Positions 52,553 to 62,647 are shown, counted from the stretch's first letter. The stretch: DNA of 64,000 nucleotides from Mycolicibacterium palauense (GCF_002592005.1 NZ_NVQF01000018.1:1-64000), one strand, 5' to 3'. Translations and numbers: made by a program. Notes: generated from the sequence alone by a model not told the origin.

Positions 52553-54646
52553 TCAGTTGTCCAGCGTCCGTTCGGCGGCGGCGACGACGGCTTCGGGGGT
52601 GAACCCGAACTCACGGAACAGGGTCTTGTCGTCGGCGGATTCGCCGTAGTGCTCGATCGAGATGATCTCGCCGGTGTCGCCGACCAGCTTGTGCCAGGGC
52701 ATGGCGATACCCGCCTCGACGGCCACCCGCGCCGACACACCGGGGGGAAGGACCGAGTCGCGGTACTCCTGTGGCTGGCTCTCAAACCACTCCACGCACG
52801 GCATCGACACGACGTAGGCGTTGATGTCCTTGTCGGCCAGCTGCTTTCGTGCCTCCACCGCGAGCTGCAGTTCGGAGCCCGTGGCGATGATGATGACGTC
52901 GGCGTCGTCGGCCGGGTTGCCGCCGCCCAGGACGTAGCCGCCCCTGGCGACGCCGTCGGCGCTGGTGCCCTCCAGGACCGGGATGCCCTGGCGGGTGAGG
53001 ATGAAACCGACCGGGCCGCTGCCGTTTCCGCGGGCGAGGATGCTGCGCCAGGCGTACGCGGTCTCGTTCGGGTCACCCGGACGCACCACCGACAGCCGGG
53101 GGATCGCCCGCAACGCAGCCAGGTGTTCGATCGGCTGATGGGTGGGGCCGTCCTCGCCGAGCCCGATCGAGTCGTGCGTCCAGATGTAGATGGTGTCGAT
53201 GTCCATCAGCGACGCCAGGCGTACGGCGGGCCGCATGTAGTCGGAGAACTGCAGGAACGTCCCGCCGAAGGCCCGGGTGGGGCCGTGCAGCACGATGCCG
53301 GACAGGATCGATCCCATCGCGTGCTCGCGGATCCCGAAGTGCAGCACCCGGCCGTACCAGTCGGCGCTGAAGTCCGTCGTCGAGATCGACGGGGGACCGA
53401 ACGACTTCACCCCCTTGATGGTGGTGTTGTTGCTGCCGGCCAGGTCCGCCGAGCCGCCCCACAGTTCGGGCAGTTTCGGCGCGACATCGTTGAGCACCTG
53501 GCCGAACGCGGCGCGGGTGGCCATCGGCTTGGAACCCGGCTCCCACGTCGTGATGTCGGCGTCCCAGCCCTCGGGCAGCTCCTGCGCCAGCAGGCGGTCC
53601 AGCAGCTCCTTGCGCTGGGGTTCGCGGGCCGCCCACGCCTCGAAGTCCTGCTGCCAGGCCTCGTGGGCCTCCTTCCCGCGGGCCACCAGCCCCCGGGTGT
53701 GGGTGATGACGTCCTCGCTCACCTCGAAGGTCTTGTCCGGGTCGAAACCCAGCACCTTCTTGGTGGCGGCCACCTCGTCGGCCCCCAGCGCGGACCCGTG
53801 TACGCCGCCGGTGTTCATCTTGGTGGGCGCCGGATAGCCGATGATCGTGCGCAGCGCAATGAACGACGGCTTGTCGGTGACCTTCTTGGCCTCGGCGATG
53901 GCCGCCTCGATACCGGCGACGTTCTCGCCGCCCTCGACCTCCTGGACGTGCCAGCCGTAAGCGCGGTAGCGAGCCGCGACGTCCTCGGACAACGCGATGT
54001 TGGTGTCGTGCTCGATGGAGATGTGGTTGCGGTCGTAGAAGACGATCAGGTTGCCCAGCTGCTGGGTGCCCGCCAGCGAGGACGCCTCGCTGGTGACGCC
54101 CTCCTCGATGTCGCCGTCGGAGGCGATGACGTAGATGTAGTGGTCGAAGGGGCTCTCCCCGGGCGCGGCGTCGGGGTCGAACAGGCCGCGCTCGTAGCGG
54201 GACGCCATCGCCATGCCCACCGCCGAGGCCAGGCCCTGCCCGAGCGGGCCCGTGGTGATCTCGACGCCCTTGGTGTGCCGGAACTCCGGGTGGCCCGGGG
54301 TCTTGGATCCCCACGTCCGCAGCGACTCCAGGTCGGAGAGCTCCAGACCGAAGCCGCCGAGATAGAGCTGGATGTAGAGGGTCAAGCTGGAATGCCCGCA
54401 GGAGAGCACGAACCGGTCGCGGCCCAGCCAGTGGGTGTCGCTGGGGTCGTGGCGCATCTGCCGCTGGAACAGGGTGTAGGCCAGCGGGGCCAGACTCATC
54501 GCGGTGCCCGGGTGGCCGTTGCCCACCTTCTGCACGGCGTCGGCGGCCAGTACCCGCGCGGTGTCGACGGCCCGGGAATCGATGTCGGTCCAATCCTCGG
54601 GGTGATGCGGGTCGGTCAGCGTCGCGATTTCTTCGGCTGTGGTCAC
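52553..54646 (-). CDS. tkt: Transketolase
   Basis: The 697-residue thiamine-diphosphate enzyme has the TPP motif ([18 protein letters not shown]), [17 protein letters not shown] near the N-terminus, [20 protein letters not shown] in the pyrimidine-binding domain and a C-terminal domain. GTG start. It heads the minus-strand pentose phosphate operon and is divergent from ctaB across a 253-base gap that must hold both promoters. Confidence 0.98.
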   Translation of the reverse strand: MTTAEEIATLTDPHHPEDWTDIDSRAVDTARVLAADAVQKVGNGHPGTAMSLAPLAYTLFQRQMRHDPSDTHWLGRDRFVLSCGHSSLTLYIQLYLGGFGLELSDLESLRTWGSKTPGHPEFRHTKGVEITTGPLGQGLASAVGMAMASRYERGLFDPDAAPGESPFDHYIYVIASDGDIEEGVTSEASSLAGTQQLGNLIVFYDRNHISIEHDTNIALSEDVAARYRAYGWHVQEVEGGENVAGIEAAIAEAKKVTDKPSFIALRTIIGYPAPTKMNTGGVHGSALGADEVAATKKVLGFDPDKTFEVSEDVITHTRGLVARGKEAHEAWQQDFEAWAAREPQRKELLDRLLAQELPEGWDADITTWEPGSKPMATRAAFGQVLNDVAPKLPELWGGSADLAGSNNTTIKGVKSFGPPSISTTDFSADWYGRVLHFGIREHAMGSILSGIVLHGPTRAFGGTFLQFSDYMRPAVRLASLMDIDTIYIWTHDSIGLGEDGPTHQPIEHLAALRAIPRLSVVRPGDPNETAYAWRSILARGNGSGPVGFILTRQGIPVLEGTSADGVARGGYVLGGGNPADDADVIIIATGSELQLAVEARKQLADKDINAYVVSMPCVEWFESQPQEYRDSVLPPGVSARVAVEAGIAMPWHKLVGDTGEIISIEHYGESADDKTLFREFGFTPEAVVAAAERTLDN

Positions 54647-54899
54647 AAGCTCACTCCTCGATGGACGTCAGGATGGGCCGCTGGGCTCAACCCTAGTGCG
54701 CGGTGGTGTCGGGCTGCAGGTGCAGTGGGCACTAACCGGCATTCCCGGTCGGGGTGCCCCGCAAAAGCATGGCCGACCGGCATCATCTCGGGTTCAGATG
54801 ACCCTGAGCTAACACCCGGGTGGCGGGTCGGTCTACCATCGTCTGTAGTAGAAGCTGCGAGGCCGTCGCGACCATCGCAATCACTAGGAGTCAACTGCG

Positions 54900-55829
54900 T
54901 TGAGTATTCGCGAGGGCCAGCTGCACGAGGGGACGCCCAATCGAATACGTGCCACCTTCCTGGCGTATCTGGGGCTGACCAAACCGCGGGTCATCGAGCT
55001 GCTGCTCGTCACCACGATTCCGGCCATGCTGCTGGCGCACCGCGGAATGGTCGACCCGCTGCTGATCGTCAACACCCTGTTCGGTGGAATGCTCGCCGCC
55101 GCCGGCGCCAACACGCTCAACTGCGTGGCCGACGCCGACATCGACAAGGTCATGAAGCGCACGGCGCGCCGGCCGCTGGCCCGGGCCAGCGTTCCGCGCA
55201 GCCATGCGCTGGTGTTCGGCCTGGCGCTGTCGGTCGGTGCCTTCTTCTGGCTGTGGTGGACCACCAACCTACTGTCGGCGCATCTCGCCGGCGCGACCAT
55301 TGCGTTCTACGTGTTCGTCTACACCCTGCTGCTCAAACGCAGGACGTCGCAGAACGTGGTGTGGGGCGGGGCCGCCGGCTGCATGCCGGTGATGATCGGC
55401 TGGTCGGCGGTCACCGGCACCATCGCCTGGCCCGCCCTGGTGATGTTCGGGATCATCTTCTTCTGGACGCCGCCGCACACCTGGGCCCTGGCCATGCGCT
55501 ACAAGGAGGACTACAAGGCGGCGGGGGTGCCGATGCTGCCGGTGGTGGCCACCGAGAAGCAGGTCACCCGCCAGATCGTGATCTACACCTGGCTGACGGT
55601 GCTGGCCACGCTGGCGCTGGCCCCGGCCGCGGGGTGGCTCTACGCGTCGGTGGCGCTGCTGGCGGGGGTGTGGTTCCTCGCGATGGCCCATCAGCTCTAC
55701 GCCGGGGTGCGCCGCGGCGAATCGGTCAAACCGCTGCGGCTGTTCCTGCAGTCGAACAACTACCTGGCCGTGGTGTTCTGTGCGCTGGCCGTCGACTCCG
55801 CGCTGGCGCTGCCGACCATCTTCGCCTGA
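54900..55829 (+). CDS. ctaB: Protoheme IX farnesyltransferase
   Basis: A 309-residue UbiA-type prenyltransferase with about nine helices that converts heme b to heme o for cytochrome oxidase. Asp-rich motifs [20 protein letters not shown] and the second loop [15 protein letters not shown] are present. TTG start at 54900, nine bases after AGGAG, is the best-supported start. Divergent from tkt, as in M. tuberculosis. Confidence 0.95.
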   Translation: MSIREGQLHEGTPNRIRATFLAYLGLTKPRVIELLLVTTIPAMLLAHRGMVDPLLIVNTLFGGMLAAAGANTLNCVADADIDKVMKRTARRPLARASVPRSHALVFGLALSVGAFFWLWWTTNLLSAHLAGATIAFYVFVYTLLLKRRTSQNVVWGGAAGCMPVMIGWSAVTGTIAWPALVMFGIIFFWTPPHTWALAMRYKEDYKAAGVPMLPVVATEKQVTRQIVIYTWLTVLATLALAPAAGWLYASVALLAGVWFLAMAHQLYAGVRRGESVKPLRLFLQSNNYLAVVFCALAVDSALALPTIFA

Positions 55830-55866
55830 TCACACCGGCGCACACCGGCGCCGCCGCCGCGCCGGT

Positions 55867-56853
55867 CTAGGGCACCAGCACGATCGAGCCCACCGTCTTG
55901 CGGCCCTGCAGGTCGCGGTGGGCGCGCTCGGCGTCGCGCAGCGGGTAGCGCTCGCTGACGGTGATGGTCAGCGCACCCGAGGCGATCGCATCCATCAGCT
56001 CGCCGGCCCGCCAGGCGAACTCGTCGGGGGAGCGGGTGAAGTCGCCCAGCTTGGGCCGGGTCAGAAACACGGAGCCGGCGGTGTTGAGCCGTTGCGGGTC
56101 CACCGGCGGGACCGGACCGCTGGCGGCACCGAACAGCGCCAGCGTGCCGCGCACGGCCAGGCTGGCCAGGCTGGCGTCGAACGTGGTCTTGCCGACGCCG
56201 TCGTAGACGGCGGCGACACCGCGCTCCTCGGTGAGCACCCGGATCTTGGCGGCGAAGTTCTCCGCGCCCTCCGGGGTCTGTTCGGGGTAGCCGAGCACCT
56301 CGACGGCGCCGGCCTCGCGGGAGAGCTCGGCCTTCTCCCGGGTGGAGGCGGTGGTGATCACCTTGGTGCCGATACTGGTGGCCCACTGGGTCAACACCAG
56401 TCCGACCCCGCCGGCGCCGGCGTGCACCAGGATGGTGTCCGAGGACTGGATCTCATACACCGACTTGATCAGGTAGTGGGCCGTCATCCCCTTCAACAGG
56501 GCCGAGGCGATGGCATCGGAGGCCACCCCGTCGGGCACGTAGGCGACGTAGTCGGCCGGGGCCACGCAGTACTCGGCGTAGGCGGCGTCGGCGTTGGCGG
56601 TGACCACCCGGTCGCCGACGGTCAGCGCCGCCACGTCCTCGCCGACGGCGGCGACGGTCCCGCACACCTCGGTGCCGACGACGAAGGGCACCGGTCGCGG
56701 GTAGAGCCCGGAGCGGAAATAGGTGTCGATGAAGTTGACGCCGATCGCCTCCGCCTTGATCAGGACTTCACCCCGGCCCGGGGTGGGCTGGGGCTTCTCG
56801 ACGTACGTCAGGACCTCGGGACCACCGGTTTCGGTGACTTCGACTGCGTGCAT
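55867..56853 (-). CDS. NADPH:quinone oxidoreductase-like zinc-independent alcohol dehydrogenase family
   Basis: A 328-residue medium-chain reductase. MHAVEVTETGGPEVLTYVE start, GVNFIDTYFRSGLYP, VVGTEVCGTVAAVGEDV and the NADPH motif VHAGAGGVGLVLTQWA match quinone oxidoreductases (Qor); the zinc-binding residues of alcohol dehydrogenases are absent. A start at 56865 (four residues longer) is possible. Divergent from the ATP-grasp gene with only about 20 bases between starts. Confidence 0.92.
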   Translation of the reverse strand: MHAVEVTETGGPEVLTYVEKPQPTPGRGEVLIKAEAIGVNFIDTYFRSGLYPRPVPFVVGTEVCGTVAAVGEDVAALTVGDRVVTANADAAYAEYCVAPADYVAYVPDGVASDAIASALLKGMTAHYLIKSVYEIQSSDTILVHAGAGGVGLVLTQWATSIGTKVITTASTREKAELSREAGAVEVLGYPEQTPEGAENFAAKIRVLTEERGVAAVYDGVGKTTFDASLASLAVRGTLALFGAASGPVPPVDPQRLNTAGSVFLTRPKLGDFTRSPDEFAWRAGELMDAIASGALTITVSERYPLRDAERAHRDLQGRKTVGSIVLVP

Positions 56854-56873
56854 GGTGACTATCATCCTTCAGC

Positions 56874-57824
56874 GTGAAGCCGCCCGTGAAGCTGGCACGC
56901 CCCGACGTGTTCCACCCCCGGATCGTTCTGGCGGGCTGCCCGCGACTGGTCACCGGTGACGGCGACGACGACGGCTTGGTCGCCGCGTTGCGCCACCGCG
57001 GTCTGCATGCGCGGTGGCTGTCCTGGGATGATCCCCAGACCCTGCGCAGCGATCTGGTCATCCTCCGTGCCACCTGGGACTACATCGAGCGGCTCGAGGA
57101 GTTCCTGGCGTGGACCAGGCGGGTGCCGCATCTGCTCAACGGTCCCGAGGTGGTGGCCTGGAACACCGACAAGGCGTATCTGCTGGACCTGGCCGCCGCC
57201 GGGGTGCCGGTCATCGAGAGCGAGTTCTTCGCGCCGGGGCAGCCGGTGCACCTGCCGGCCGGCGAGGTGGTGGTCAAGCCGGCCGTCGGTGCGGGATCGG
57301 TCGGGGCGCAGCGCTTCGCCGATCACTGCGCCGCACGCGACCACGCCGCGACCCTGCAGGAGGCGGGGTCGACGGTGCTGGTGCAGCCCTACGACCCGCG
57401 GGTGGGCCAGGGGGAGACGGCCCTGGTGTTCCTGGGCGGGCGGCAGTCGCACGCCTTCACCAAGGGGCCGATCCTGCTCGCGCCCGGCGAGCGGCCGGCC
57501 TTCGACGAGTCGGGCACCTACGCCCGGGAGTCGCTGGCGCCGGCCGATCCGGATTTCGAACTGTGGGACCTCGGCCACGCCGCCCTGGGGGCCGCGGCGG
57601 CCCGACTCGGCGTCCCGGTGACCGATTTCCTGTATGCGCGGGTGGACGTGCTCGGCGATCGCCACGACCCGCTGCTGCTGGAGCTGGAGCTGGTGGAACC
57701 GTCACTGGGCTGGCGACAGCTCGGCGAGTCGGCCCGCGCCGACGCCGAACGTCGGTTCGCGTTGGGCGTCGAGTCAGCGCTGCAGCGCCTCGGCCTGGGC
57801 CCGTTGTCGCATCGACGCCCATAG
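56874..57824 (+). CDS. ATP-grasp superfamily protein
   Basis: A 316-residue protein with ATP-grasp layout: N-terminal pre-ATP domain (LVILRATWDYIERLEEFLAW), VVAWNTDKAYLLDLAAAGVPV, the ATP-binding strand GEVVVKPAVGAGSVGAQRF and the acidic metal site LLLELELVEPSLGW near the C-terminus. It resembles glutathione-synthetase-like or RimK-like ligases of unknown substrate found in Actinobacteria. GTG start. Its 3' end overlaps the end of ctaA on the other strand by 51 bases. Confidence 0.85.
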   Translation: MKPPVKLARPDVFHPRIVLAGCPRLVTGDGDDDGLVAALRHRGLHARWLSWDDPQTLRSDLVILRATWDYIERLEEFLAWTRRVPHLLNGPEVVAWNTDKAYLLDLAAAGVPVIESEFFAPGQPVHLPAGEVVVKPAVGAGSVGAQRFADHCAARDHAATLQEAGSTVLVQPYDPRVGQGETALVFLGGRQSHAFTKGPILLAPGERPAFDESGTYARESLAPADPDFELWDLGHAALGAAAARLGVPVTDFLYARVDVLGDRHDPLLLELELVEPSLGWRQLGESARADAERRFALGVESALQRLGLGPLSHRRP

Positions 57825-58718
57825 CGCCGCGGTGGCCGCCGTACATGCCGCCGCGCCGGCCACGTGCACGGCCACGAGCGCGGCGGGAACCCCGGTGAAG
57901 AACTGGACCGCACCGACACCGGCCTGGGCGCACACCAGCACCACCAGCACCACCAGCCGGGTCAGGACGGCCCTGGAGGCATGGGCGGCCACCAGCGCGA
58001 ACCCGAGTCCGACCAGCAATGCCAGGTAGGCCACCAGCAGCGACGAGTGGGTGTGCACCAGCGTGGTGATCTCGATCTGCAGGCGCGCCACCGGGCGCTC
58101 GAGGCTCTTGTCGCCGGCGTGCGGACCCGCGGCGGTCACCAGGGTGCCCGTCACCAGCACGGCGGCCAGCGTCAGTGCGCTGAGCGCGGTCAGGCCGCGC
58201 AACGCCGGCGGCACCAGCAGCCGGGGTACGCCGTCATCGGGTTCGCCGACCTTGACGTAGAGCAGGGTCGCCAGCCACACCATGGTCATCGAGGCCAGCA
58301 GGTGCACGGCGACGGTCCACCACAGCAGCCCGGTCAGCACGGTGATCCCACCGATGACGGCCTGCACCACCGTCGAGGCGGGCATCAGCCATGCGTAGAC
58401 GAGGACCTCGCGGCGGCGGCGGGCCCGGGTGACCGCCAGCACCGCGGCGATCGCGGTGAGCACCACGGCGAAGGTGATCAACCGGTTGCCGAACTCGACG
58501 GCCTGATGGATGCGCGGCACCTCGGCGTGTGCGATCGGGGTGAAGCTGCCGGGGAAGCACTGCGGCCAGGTGGGACAACCCAGCCCGGATGCGGTGACCC
58601 GGACGACGGCGCCGGTGACGGCGATGCCGCCCTGGGTCAGCACCACCAGCGCGGCGATGACCCGTTGCGCCCGCAGGCTGGGGTCGGGCAGCAGGTCTAC
58701 CAGCCGTCGAAAGATCAC
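57774..58718 (-). CDS. ctaA: Heme A synthase
   Basis: A 314-residue COX15/CtaA membrane protein of eight helices that oxidises heme o to heme a. VVRVTASGLGCPTWPQCFPG, the His ligands in IHQAVEFGNRL, and VHLLASMTMVW and VHTHSSLLVAYL in later helices are present. GTG start. Complements ctaB in this neighbourhood. Confidence 0.95.
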   Translation of the reverse strand: MIFRRLVDLLPDPSLRAQRVIAALVVLTQGGIAVTGAVVRVTASGLGCPTWPQCFPGSFTPIAHAEVPRIHQAVEFGNRLITFAVVLTAIAAVLAVTRARRRREVLVYAWLMPASTVVQAVIGGITVLTGLLWWTVAVHLLASMTMVWLATLLYVKVGEPDDGVPRLLVPPALRGLTALSALTLAAVLVTGTLVTAAGPHAGDKSLERPVARLQIEITTLVHTHSSLLVAYLALLVGLGFALVAAHASRAVLTRLVVLVVLVCAQAGVGAVQFFTGVPAALVAVHVAGAAACTAATAALWASMRQRAQAEALQR

Positions 58719-58769
58719 GGCCCAAGCGTATGCGAACGCAAACTACAGCCTGTAGTAAGCCCGGTGTAA

Positions 58770-58977
58770 GCCCACCTCCGGTGGCTGACACCGATGCCCA
58801 CCTCCGGTGGCTGACACCGATGCCCACCTCCGGTGGCCGGCACCGATGCCCACCTCCGGTGGCCGGCACCGATGCCCACCTCCGGTGGCCGGCACCGATG
58901 CCCACCTCCGGTGGCCGGCACCGATGCCCACCTCCGGTGGCCGGCATCGATGCCCACCTCCGGTGGGCGACACCGAC
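58770..58977. repeat. 26-bp tandem repeat, eight copies
   Basis: Eight contiguous 26-bp units (GCCCACCTCCGGTGGCCGGC plus ACCGAT) fill 58770-58977. Units 1, 2, 7 and 8 carry small substitutions (CTGAC for CCGGC, one T, and CGACACCGAC at the end). Each unit contains the hairpin CCACC-TCC-GGTGG. The array occupies nearly the whole gap between ctaA and the ABC permease and ends two bases before the permease stop. No spacers, so not CRISPR. Confidence 0.97.
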
Positions 58978-58979
58978 GC

Positions 58980-59798
58980 TCAGCTGAACCGGAACCACTT
59001 CAGCGCGCACAGGGCCGCGATCCCGCCCCACACCGCCAGCACGGCCAGACCGAACCAGTCCACCGACAGCGTCATCGCCTGTGAGAGCGCCTCGGTCAGC
59101 GCGCCCGAGGGCGTCAGGCGCGCCACCCAGCTGACCGCGGCGGGCACCACGCTGCTTTCCTGGGTCTCCAGCGTCAGGGCACCCAGCCCGGCGAAGACGA
59201 ACCACAACAGGTTGGCGACGGCGAGCACGATCTCGGCGCGCAGCGTTCCACCCAGAAGCAGTCCCAGCGCGGCGAAGCCCGCGGTTCCCAGGGCGATGAT
59301 CACCGCACCGAGCAGCAGGCCCAGCAGAGGGGGCCGCCACCCCAGCCCGAGGCCGATCGCGCCGATCAGCAGCGACTGCAGGAACACCACGGCGACGACG
59401 GCCAGCGATTTGCCGGCGATGATGCCCCACACCGGCAGGGCGGTGGCGCCGAGGCGTTTGAGGGCTCCGTAGCGGCGGTCGAAGGCCACCGCAATGGCCT
59501 GTCCGGTGAACGCGGTGGAGATCACCGCCAGCGCCATGATGGCCGGTACGAAGGTGGCGGCGCGGTTCGTGCCGAAGGAGCCCAGCGGCAGCAGAGTCAG
59601 GCCGACCAGCAGGGTGATCGGGATGAACATGGTCAGCAGCAGCTGCTCACCGTTGCGCAGCAGCAGCTTGAGCTCCAGGCCGAACTGGGCGGCCAGCATC
59701 CTGGGCACCGGGCTGGGCCGCGGGTCGGGGCTGAAGGTCCCCGGGGGGAACAGGGGTTCGCTCATGGAGACCTCCGGGTTCTGGCCGCCGACACTCAT
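58980..59798 (-). CDS. ABC-2 type transporter permease
   Basis: A 272-residue permease with six helices (LLLTMFIPITLLVGLTLLPL through LAVLAVWGGIAALCALKWF) and the ABC-2 signature region RLTPSGALTEALSQAM. ATG 59798 overlaps the ATPase stop; ATG 59765 is an alternative start. Pairs with the next gene as an exporter of unknown substrate; the arrangement after mptB matches Rv1457c-Rv1458c. Confidence 0.9.
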   Translation of the reverse strand: MSVGGQNPEVSMSEPLFPPGTFSPDPRPSPVPRMLAAQFGLELKLLLRNGEQLLLTMFIPITLLVGLTLLPLGSFGTNRAATFVPAIMALAVISTAFTGQAIAVAFDRRYGALKRLGATALPVWGIIAGKSLAVVAVVFLQSLLIGAIGLGLGWRPPLLGLLLGAVIIALGTAGFAALGLLLGGTLRAEIVLAVANLLWFVFAGLGALTLETQESSVVPAAVSWVARLTPSGALTEALSQAMTLSVDWFGLAVLAVWGGIAALCALKWFRFS

Positions 59799-60739
59799 CG
59801 CAGCTTCCTGCCCGTCAGGTCCAGGAAGACATCCTCGAGGCTGCGTTGCTCGACGCGCATGTCGGTGGCCAGCACGTTGAGCCGGGCGCACCAGGCGGTG
59901 ACGGTCGCGAGTACCTGCGGATCGATCTGGCCCTCGACGAGGTAGTCGCCCGGATTGACCTCGGCGGCGCGATAGTTCTCGGGCAGTGCCGCCGCCAGCA
60001 GCGACAGGTCCAGTCGGCGCGGCGCGCTGAACCTCAGCTGGCCCTCGGCGCCGCTGCTCATCAACTCGGCCGGAGTGCCGGTGGCCACCGCCGAACCGTG
60101 ATCGATGATGACGATCCGGTCGGCCAGTTCCTCGGCCTCCTGCAGCTGGTGGGTGGTCAGGACCACCGTCACGCCGTCGCGGCGCAGGCCGTCGATGAGC
60201 TCCCACACCACCAGCCGGGCGTGGGCGTCCATGCCCGCGGTGGGTTCGTCGAGGAACACCAGTTCCGGGCGTCCGACCAGGGCGCACGCCAATGCCAGCC
60301 GCTGCTGCTGGCCGCCGGAGAGCCGCCGGTAGGTGGTGCGGGCGACCTCGCTGAGTCCCAGGGTGTCCAGCAGCCAGCGCGGGTCCAGGGGGCGGGCGGA
60401 GTAGGCGGCGACCAGGTCGAGCATTTCGCCGGCACGGGCGGCCGGGTAGGCACCCCCACCCTGCAGCATGACGCCGATCCTGGGGCGCAGGCGTGCATTG
60501 TCGGCGACCGGATCCAGGCCCAGCACCTCGATGGATCCCGCGTCGGGACGCAGGAAGCCCTCACACATCTCCACGGTGGTGGTCTTGCCCGCGCCGTTGG
60601 GCCCGAGCAGCGCCAGTACCTCGGCGGTCCGGACGTCCAGATCCAGGTCCGACACCGCCGTCGTCGCCCCGTAGTGTTTGCTGACGCCGCGCAGCCGCAA
60701 CGGGGCGGGCCCGGCGGGCACGGTCGAGCTCGAACTCAC
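59795..60739 (-). CDS. ABC transporter ATP-binding protein
   Basis: A 314-residue ATPase: Walker A LLGPNGAGKTTTVEM, signature LSGGQQQRLALACALV, Walker B ELVFLDEPTAGMD and H-loop TTHQLQEAEEL, followed by a C-terminal extension of about 90 residues typical of DrrA-like exporters. Six bases after mptB and overlapping the permease start, so a likely three-gene unit. Confidence 0.93.
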   Translation of the reverse strand: MSSSSTVPAGPAPLRLRGVSKHYGATTAVSDLDLDVRTAEVLALLGPNGAGKTTTVEMCEGFLRPDAGSIEVLGLDPVADNARLRPRIGVMLQGGGAYPAARAGEMLDLVAAYSARPLDPRWLLDTLGLSEVARTTYRRLSGGQQQRLALACALVGRPELVFLDEPTAGMDAHARLVVWELIDGLRRDGVTVVLTTHQLQEAEELADRIVIIDHGSAVATGTPAELMSSGAEGQLRFSAPRRLDLSLLAAALPENYRAAEVNPGDYLVEGQIDPQVLATVTAWCARLNVLATDMRVEQRSLEDVFLDLTGRKLR

Positions 60740-60745
60740 GGAGAG

Positions 60746-62533
60746 TCAGCGTAGGCGCCGGGCGTCGACCGGGGCGGGCGCGGTCTCGGTTTCGCCCGCC
60801 CGCCGATGGTCGTCGGCCCGCTTCCCGTCCGGCTCGCCGTCGGTCCCGGGCCCGGTATCCGGGCGTGTTTCATGCCCGGACCCGTGCCCGGTCCCGTGAG
60901 TCGTCTGCACGTCGGTACCGGTGGGCAGGCCCCGCCACGGCAGCCGACGATAGGTCAGCGCCATCAGTGCGACCACGATGACGGTGCTGGCCACCGTCGC
61001 GTCCACGATCTGAAAGAGCGCGAACCGGTCGCCGTTGGCGGTCGGGCCGAAGATGCCGACGATCAGCGACACCGCGATCGCCGCGATCCGGAATCCGGGC
61101 CGGGTGGCCCAGGCGGCCAGCGGGATGATCGCCCAGAGCAGATACCAGGGCTGGACCACCGGGAACAGCAGCACGGTGGCGCCGAGCGCCACCCCGAGTC
61201 CGCCGACGGGGTGTAGGCGGCCGCGCAGCACGGCCAGCAGCAGCCAGCTGACCACCACGGCGATCACCAGCACGCCGATGGCGCGGGTCAGCGACAGGAT
61301 CGCGGTGGTGTGGTCGCCCAACCCGAGCAGGATCCCGACCTGCCCGGTGGCCAGCGCCAGCAGGGTCGGGGGTGACATCCAGCTGCGCACGACGTTGGCG
61401 GTGCCCAGGGTGAACAACCACCCGAAACCGAGCCCGCTGGCCCAGCCGACCAGCGCCATCGTCGCCAGCGAGATCACGCCCAACCCGCCGCCGGCGACCA
61501 GGAACGCCTTCAGGGTTCCGCCCCAGCGGCAGGCCAATGCCATCGCGACGAATCCGAGCGCCAACAGTGACGGCAGTTTGACCTGCGAGGACAACGTGAT
61601 CAGGACGGCGCCGAGGACGAGTTGGCCCAGCGGAGCCCAGGCCCGCCACTGATCGCGGGTCGCAGGCCAGCTCAGTGGTCGCGGCAGCAGACGTTCGGTG
61701 GCGTCGATACCGCGCAGCGCGAACTCCGTGCCGGCCAGCATCAGGCCCAGCATCAGTGCCTCGTTGTGGATCCCGGCGACCAGATGCATGAACAGCAGCG
61801 GGTTGGTCGCGCCCAGCCACATCGCGCTGACCTCGGCCACGCCGCAGCGCCGGGCCAGTCGCGGTGTCGCCCACACGATCAGGCCCACGCCGACCAGGAC
61901 CACGACGCGGTGGCACAGCACCGCCGCCACGATGTTCTCGCCGGTGATCGCCGAGATGCCCCGCCCGATCCAGAGGAACAGCGGACCGTAGGGAGCCGGG
62001 GTCTCCCGCCAGAGACTGGGCACTGAGAGGGTGAACACATGGTCGAGGCCCAGGCCGGGCGCCGGACCGACCCGGTAGGGGTCCAGGCCCAGGCGGGCGA
62101 TCTGGCTCTGTGCCAGGTAGGAGTAGACGTCCTTGCTGTACATCGGGGGCGCGACGAGCAGGGGCAGCATCCACAGCAGCAGGGTGTGATCGAGCTGCCC
62201 GCGTGTCATGCGGCGCTTGCCCAGCGCGAACCTGCCCAGCATGAGCCAGGCCAGGGCCATCATCACCGCGCCCGTGGTGGTCATCGTCAGCGAGACCGTC
62301 TGGATTCGCGACGGCAGGTTGAGCAGCCGCACCCCGAAGGTGGGATCCTGGACGACGGGCCGGGCCCCGGCGCCCAGGGCGCCGATGGCCATCAGGACGG
62401 TGCCGGTGGCGCCGAAACGCCGCGTCCGGCGCAGCGCGACGAGCTCGGCACCGTTGAGCGGCGAGCCCACGGTGCGCTCGTCGCCGTGCCAGCGGGCGAT
62501 CGACGAGCTCCACGAGCGTTGGCGGGCGGCCAC
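60746..62533 (-). CDS. mptB: Alpha-(1->6)-mannopyranosyltransferase MptB-like
   Basis: A GT-C polyprenyl-phosphomannose-dependent mannosyltransferase (595 residues from GTG 62533) with about 13 helices, matching Rv1459c by position and by the conserved GATGTVLMAIGALGAGARPV. The first loop carries PPMYSKDVYSYLAQSQIARL, the acidic GT-C motif region. MptB starts the mannan core of lipomannan and lipoarabinomannan. The cytosolic C-terminus is an extra Gly/His/Thr/Asp-rich low-complexity tail of about 60 residues (TTHGTGHGSGHETRPDTGPG). The open frame extends to 62572. Confidence 0.92.
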   Translation of the reverse strand: MAARQRSWSSSIARWHGDERTVGSPLNGAELVALRRTRRFGATGTVLMAIGALGAGARPVVQDPTFGVRLLNLPSRIQTVSLTMTTTGAVMMALAWLMLGRFALGKRRMTRGQLDHTLLLWMLPLLVAPPMYSKDVYSYLAQSQIARLGLDPYRVGPAPGLGLDHVFTLSVPSLWRETPAPYGPLFLWIGRGISAITGENIVAAVLCHRVVVLVGVGLIVWATPRLARRCGVAEVSAMWLGATNPLLFMHLVAGIHNEALMLGLMLAGTEFALRGIDATERLLPRPLSWPATRDQWRAWAPLGQLVLGAVLITLSSQVKLPSLLALGFVAMALACRWGGTLKAFLVAGGGLGVISLATMALVGWASGLGFGWLFTLGTANVVRSWMSPPTLLALATGQVGILLGLGDHTTAILSLTRAIGVLVIAVVVSWLLLAVLRGRLHPVGGLGVALGATVLLFPVVQPWYLLWAIIPLAAWATRPGFRIAAIAVSLIVGIFGPTANGDRFALFQIVDATVASTVIVVALMALTYRRLPWRGLPTGTDVQTTHGTGHGSGHETRPDTGPGTDGEPDGKRADDHRRAGETETAPAPVDARRLR

Positions 62534-62630
62534 GTGAGCAGCGTAGCGGCCCCGATATTCCCGGCCGGGCATGTGAGCAACCCAACGCCGAGCTAAGGGT
62601 CCCCTTCCTAGACCCGCATCCGGAATTGCG

Positions 62631-62647
62631 TCACACTGGTGTTGTGA
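62631..62647. promoter_or_regulatory. SufR-type operator overlapping the sufR start
   Basis: TCACACTGGTGTTGTGA has perfect TCACA/TGTGA arms and contains ACACT-N5-TGTGA, the site I recall for M. tuberculosis SufR. It covers the GTG at 62644, so binding would block a leaderless or very short-leader transcript and give autoregulation. Confidence 0.8.

Noticed and set aside
52529..55870. 1113-codon plus-strand open frame across tkt and ctaB
   Set aside because: It lies antisense to tkt and out of frame with ctaB, both of which have full family motifs.
58770..58977. Possible CRISPR array
   Set aside because: Units are contiguous 26-mers without unique spacers and no cas genes are near; it is a simple tandem repeat.
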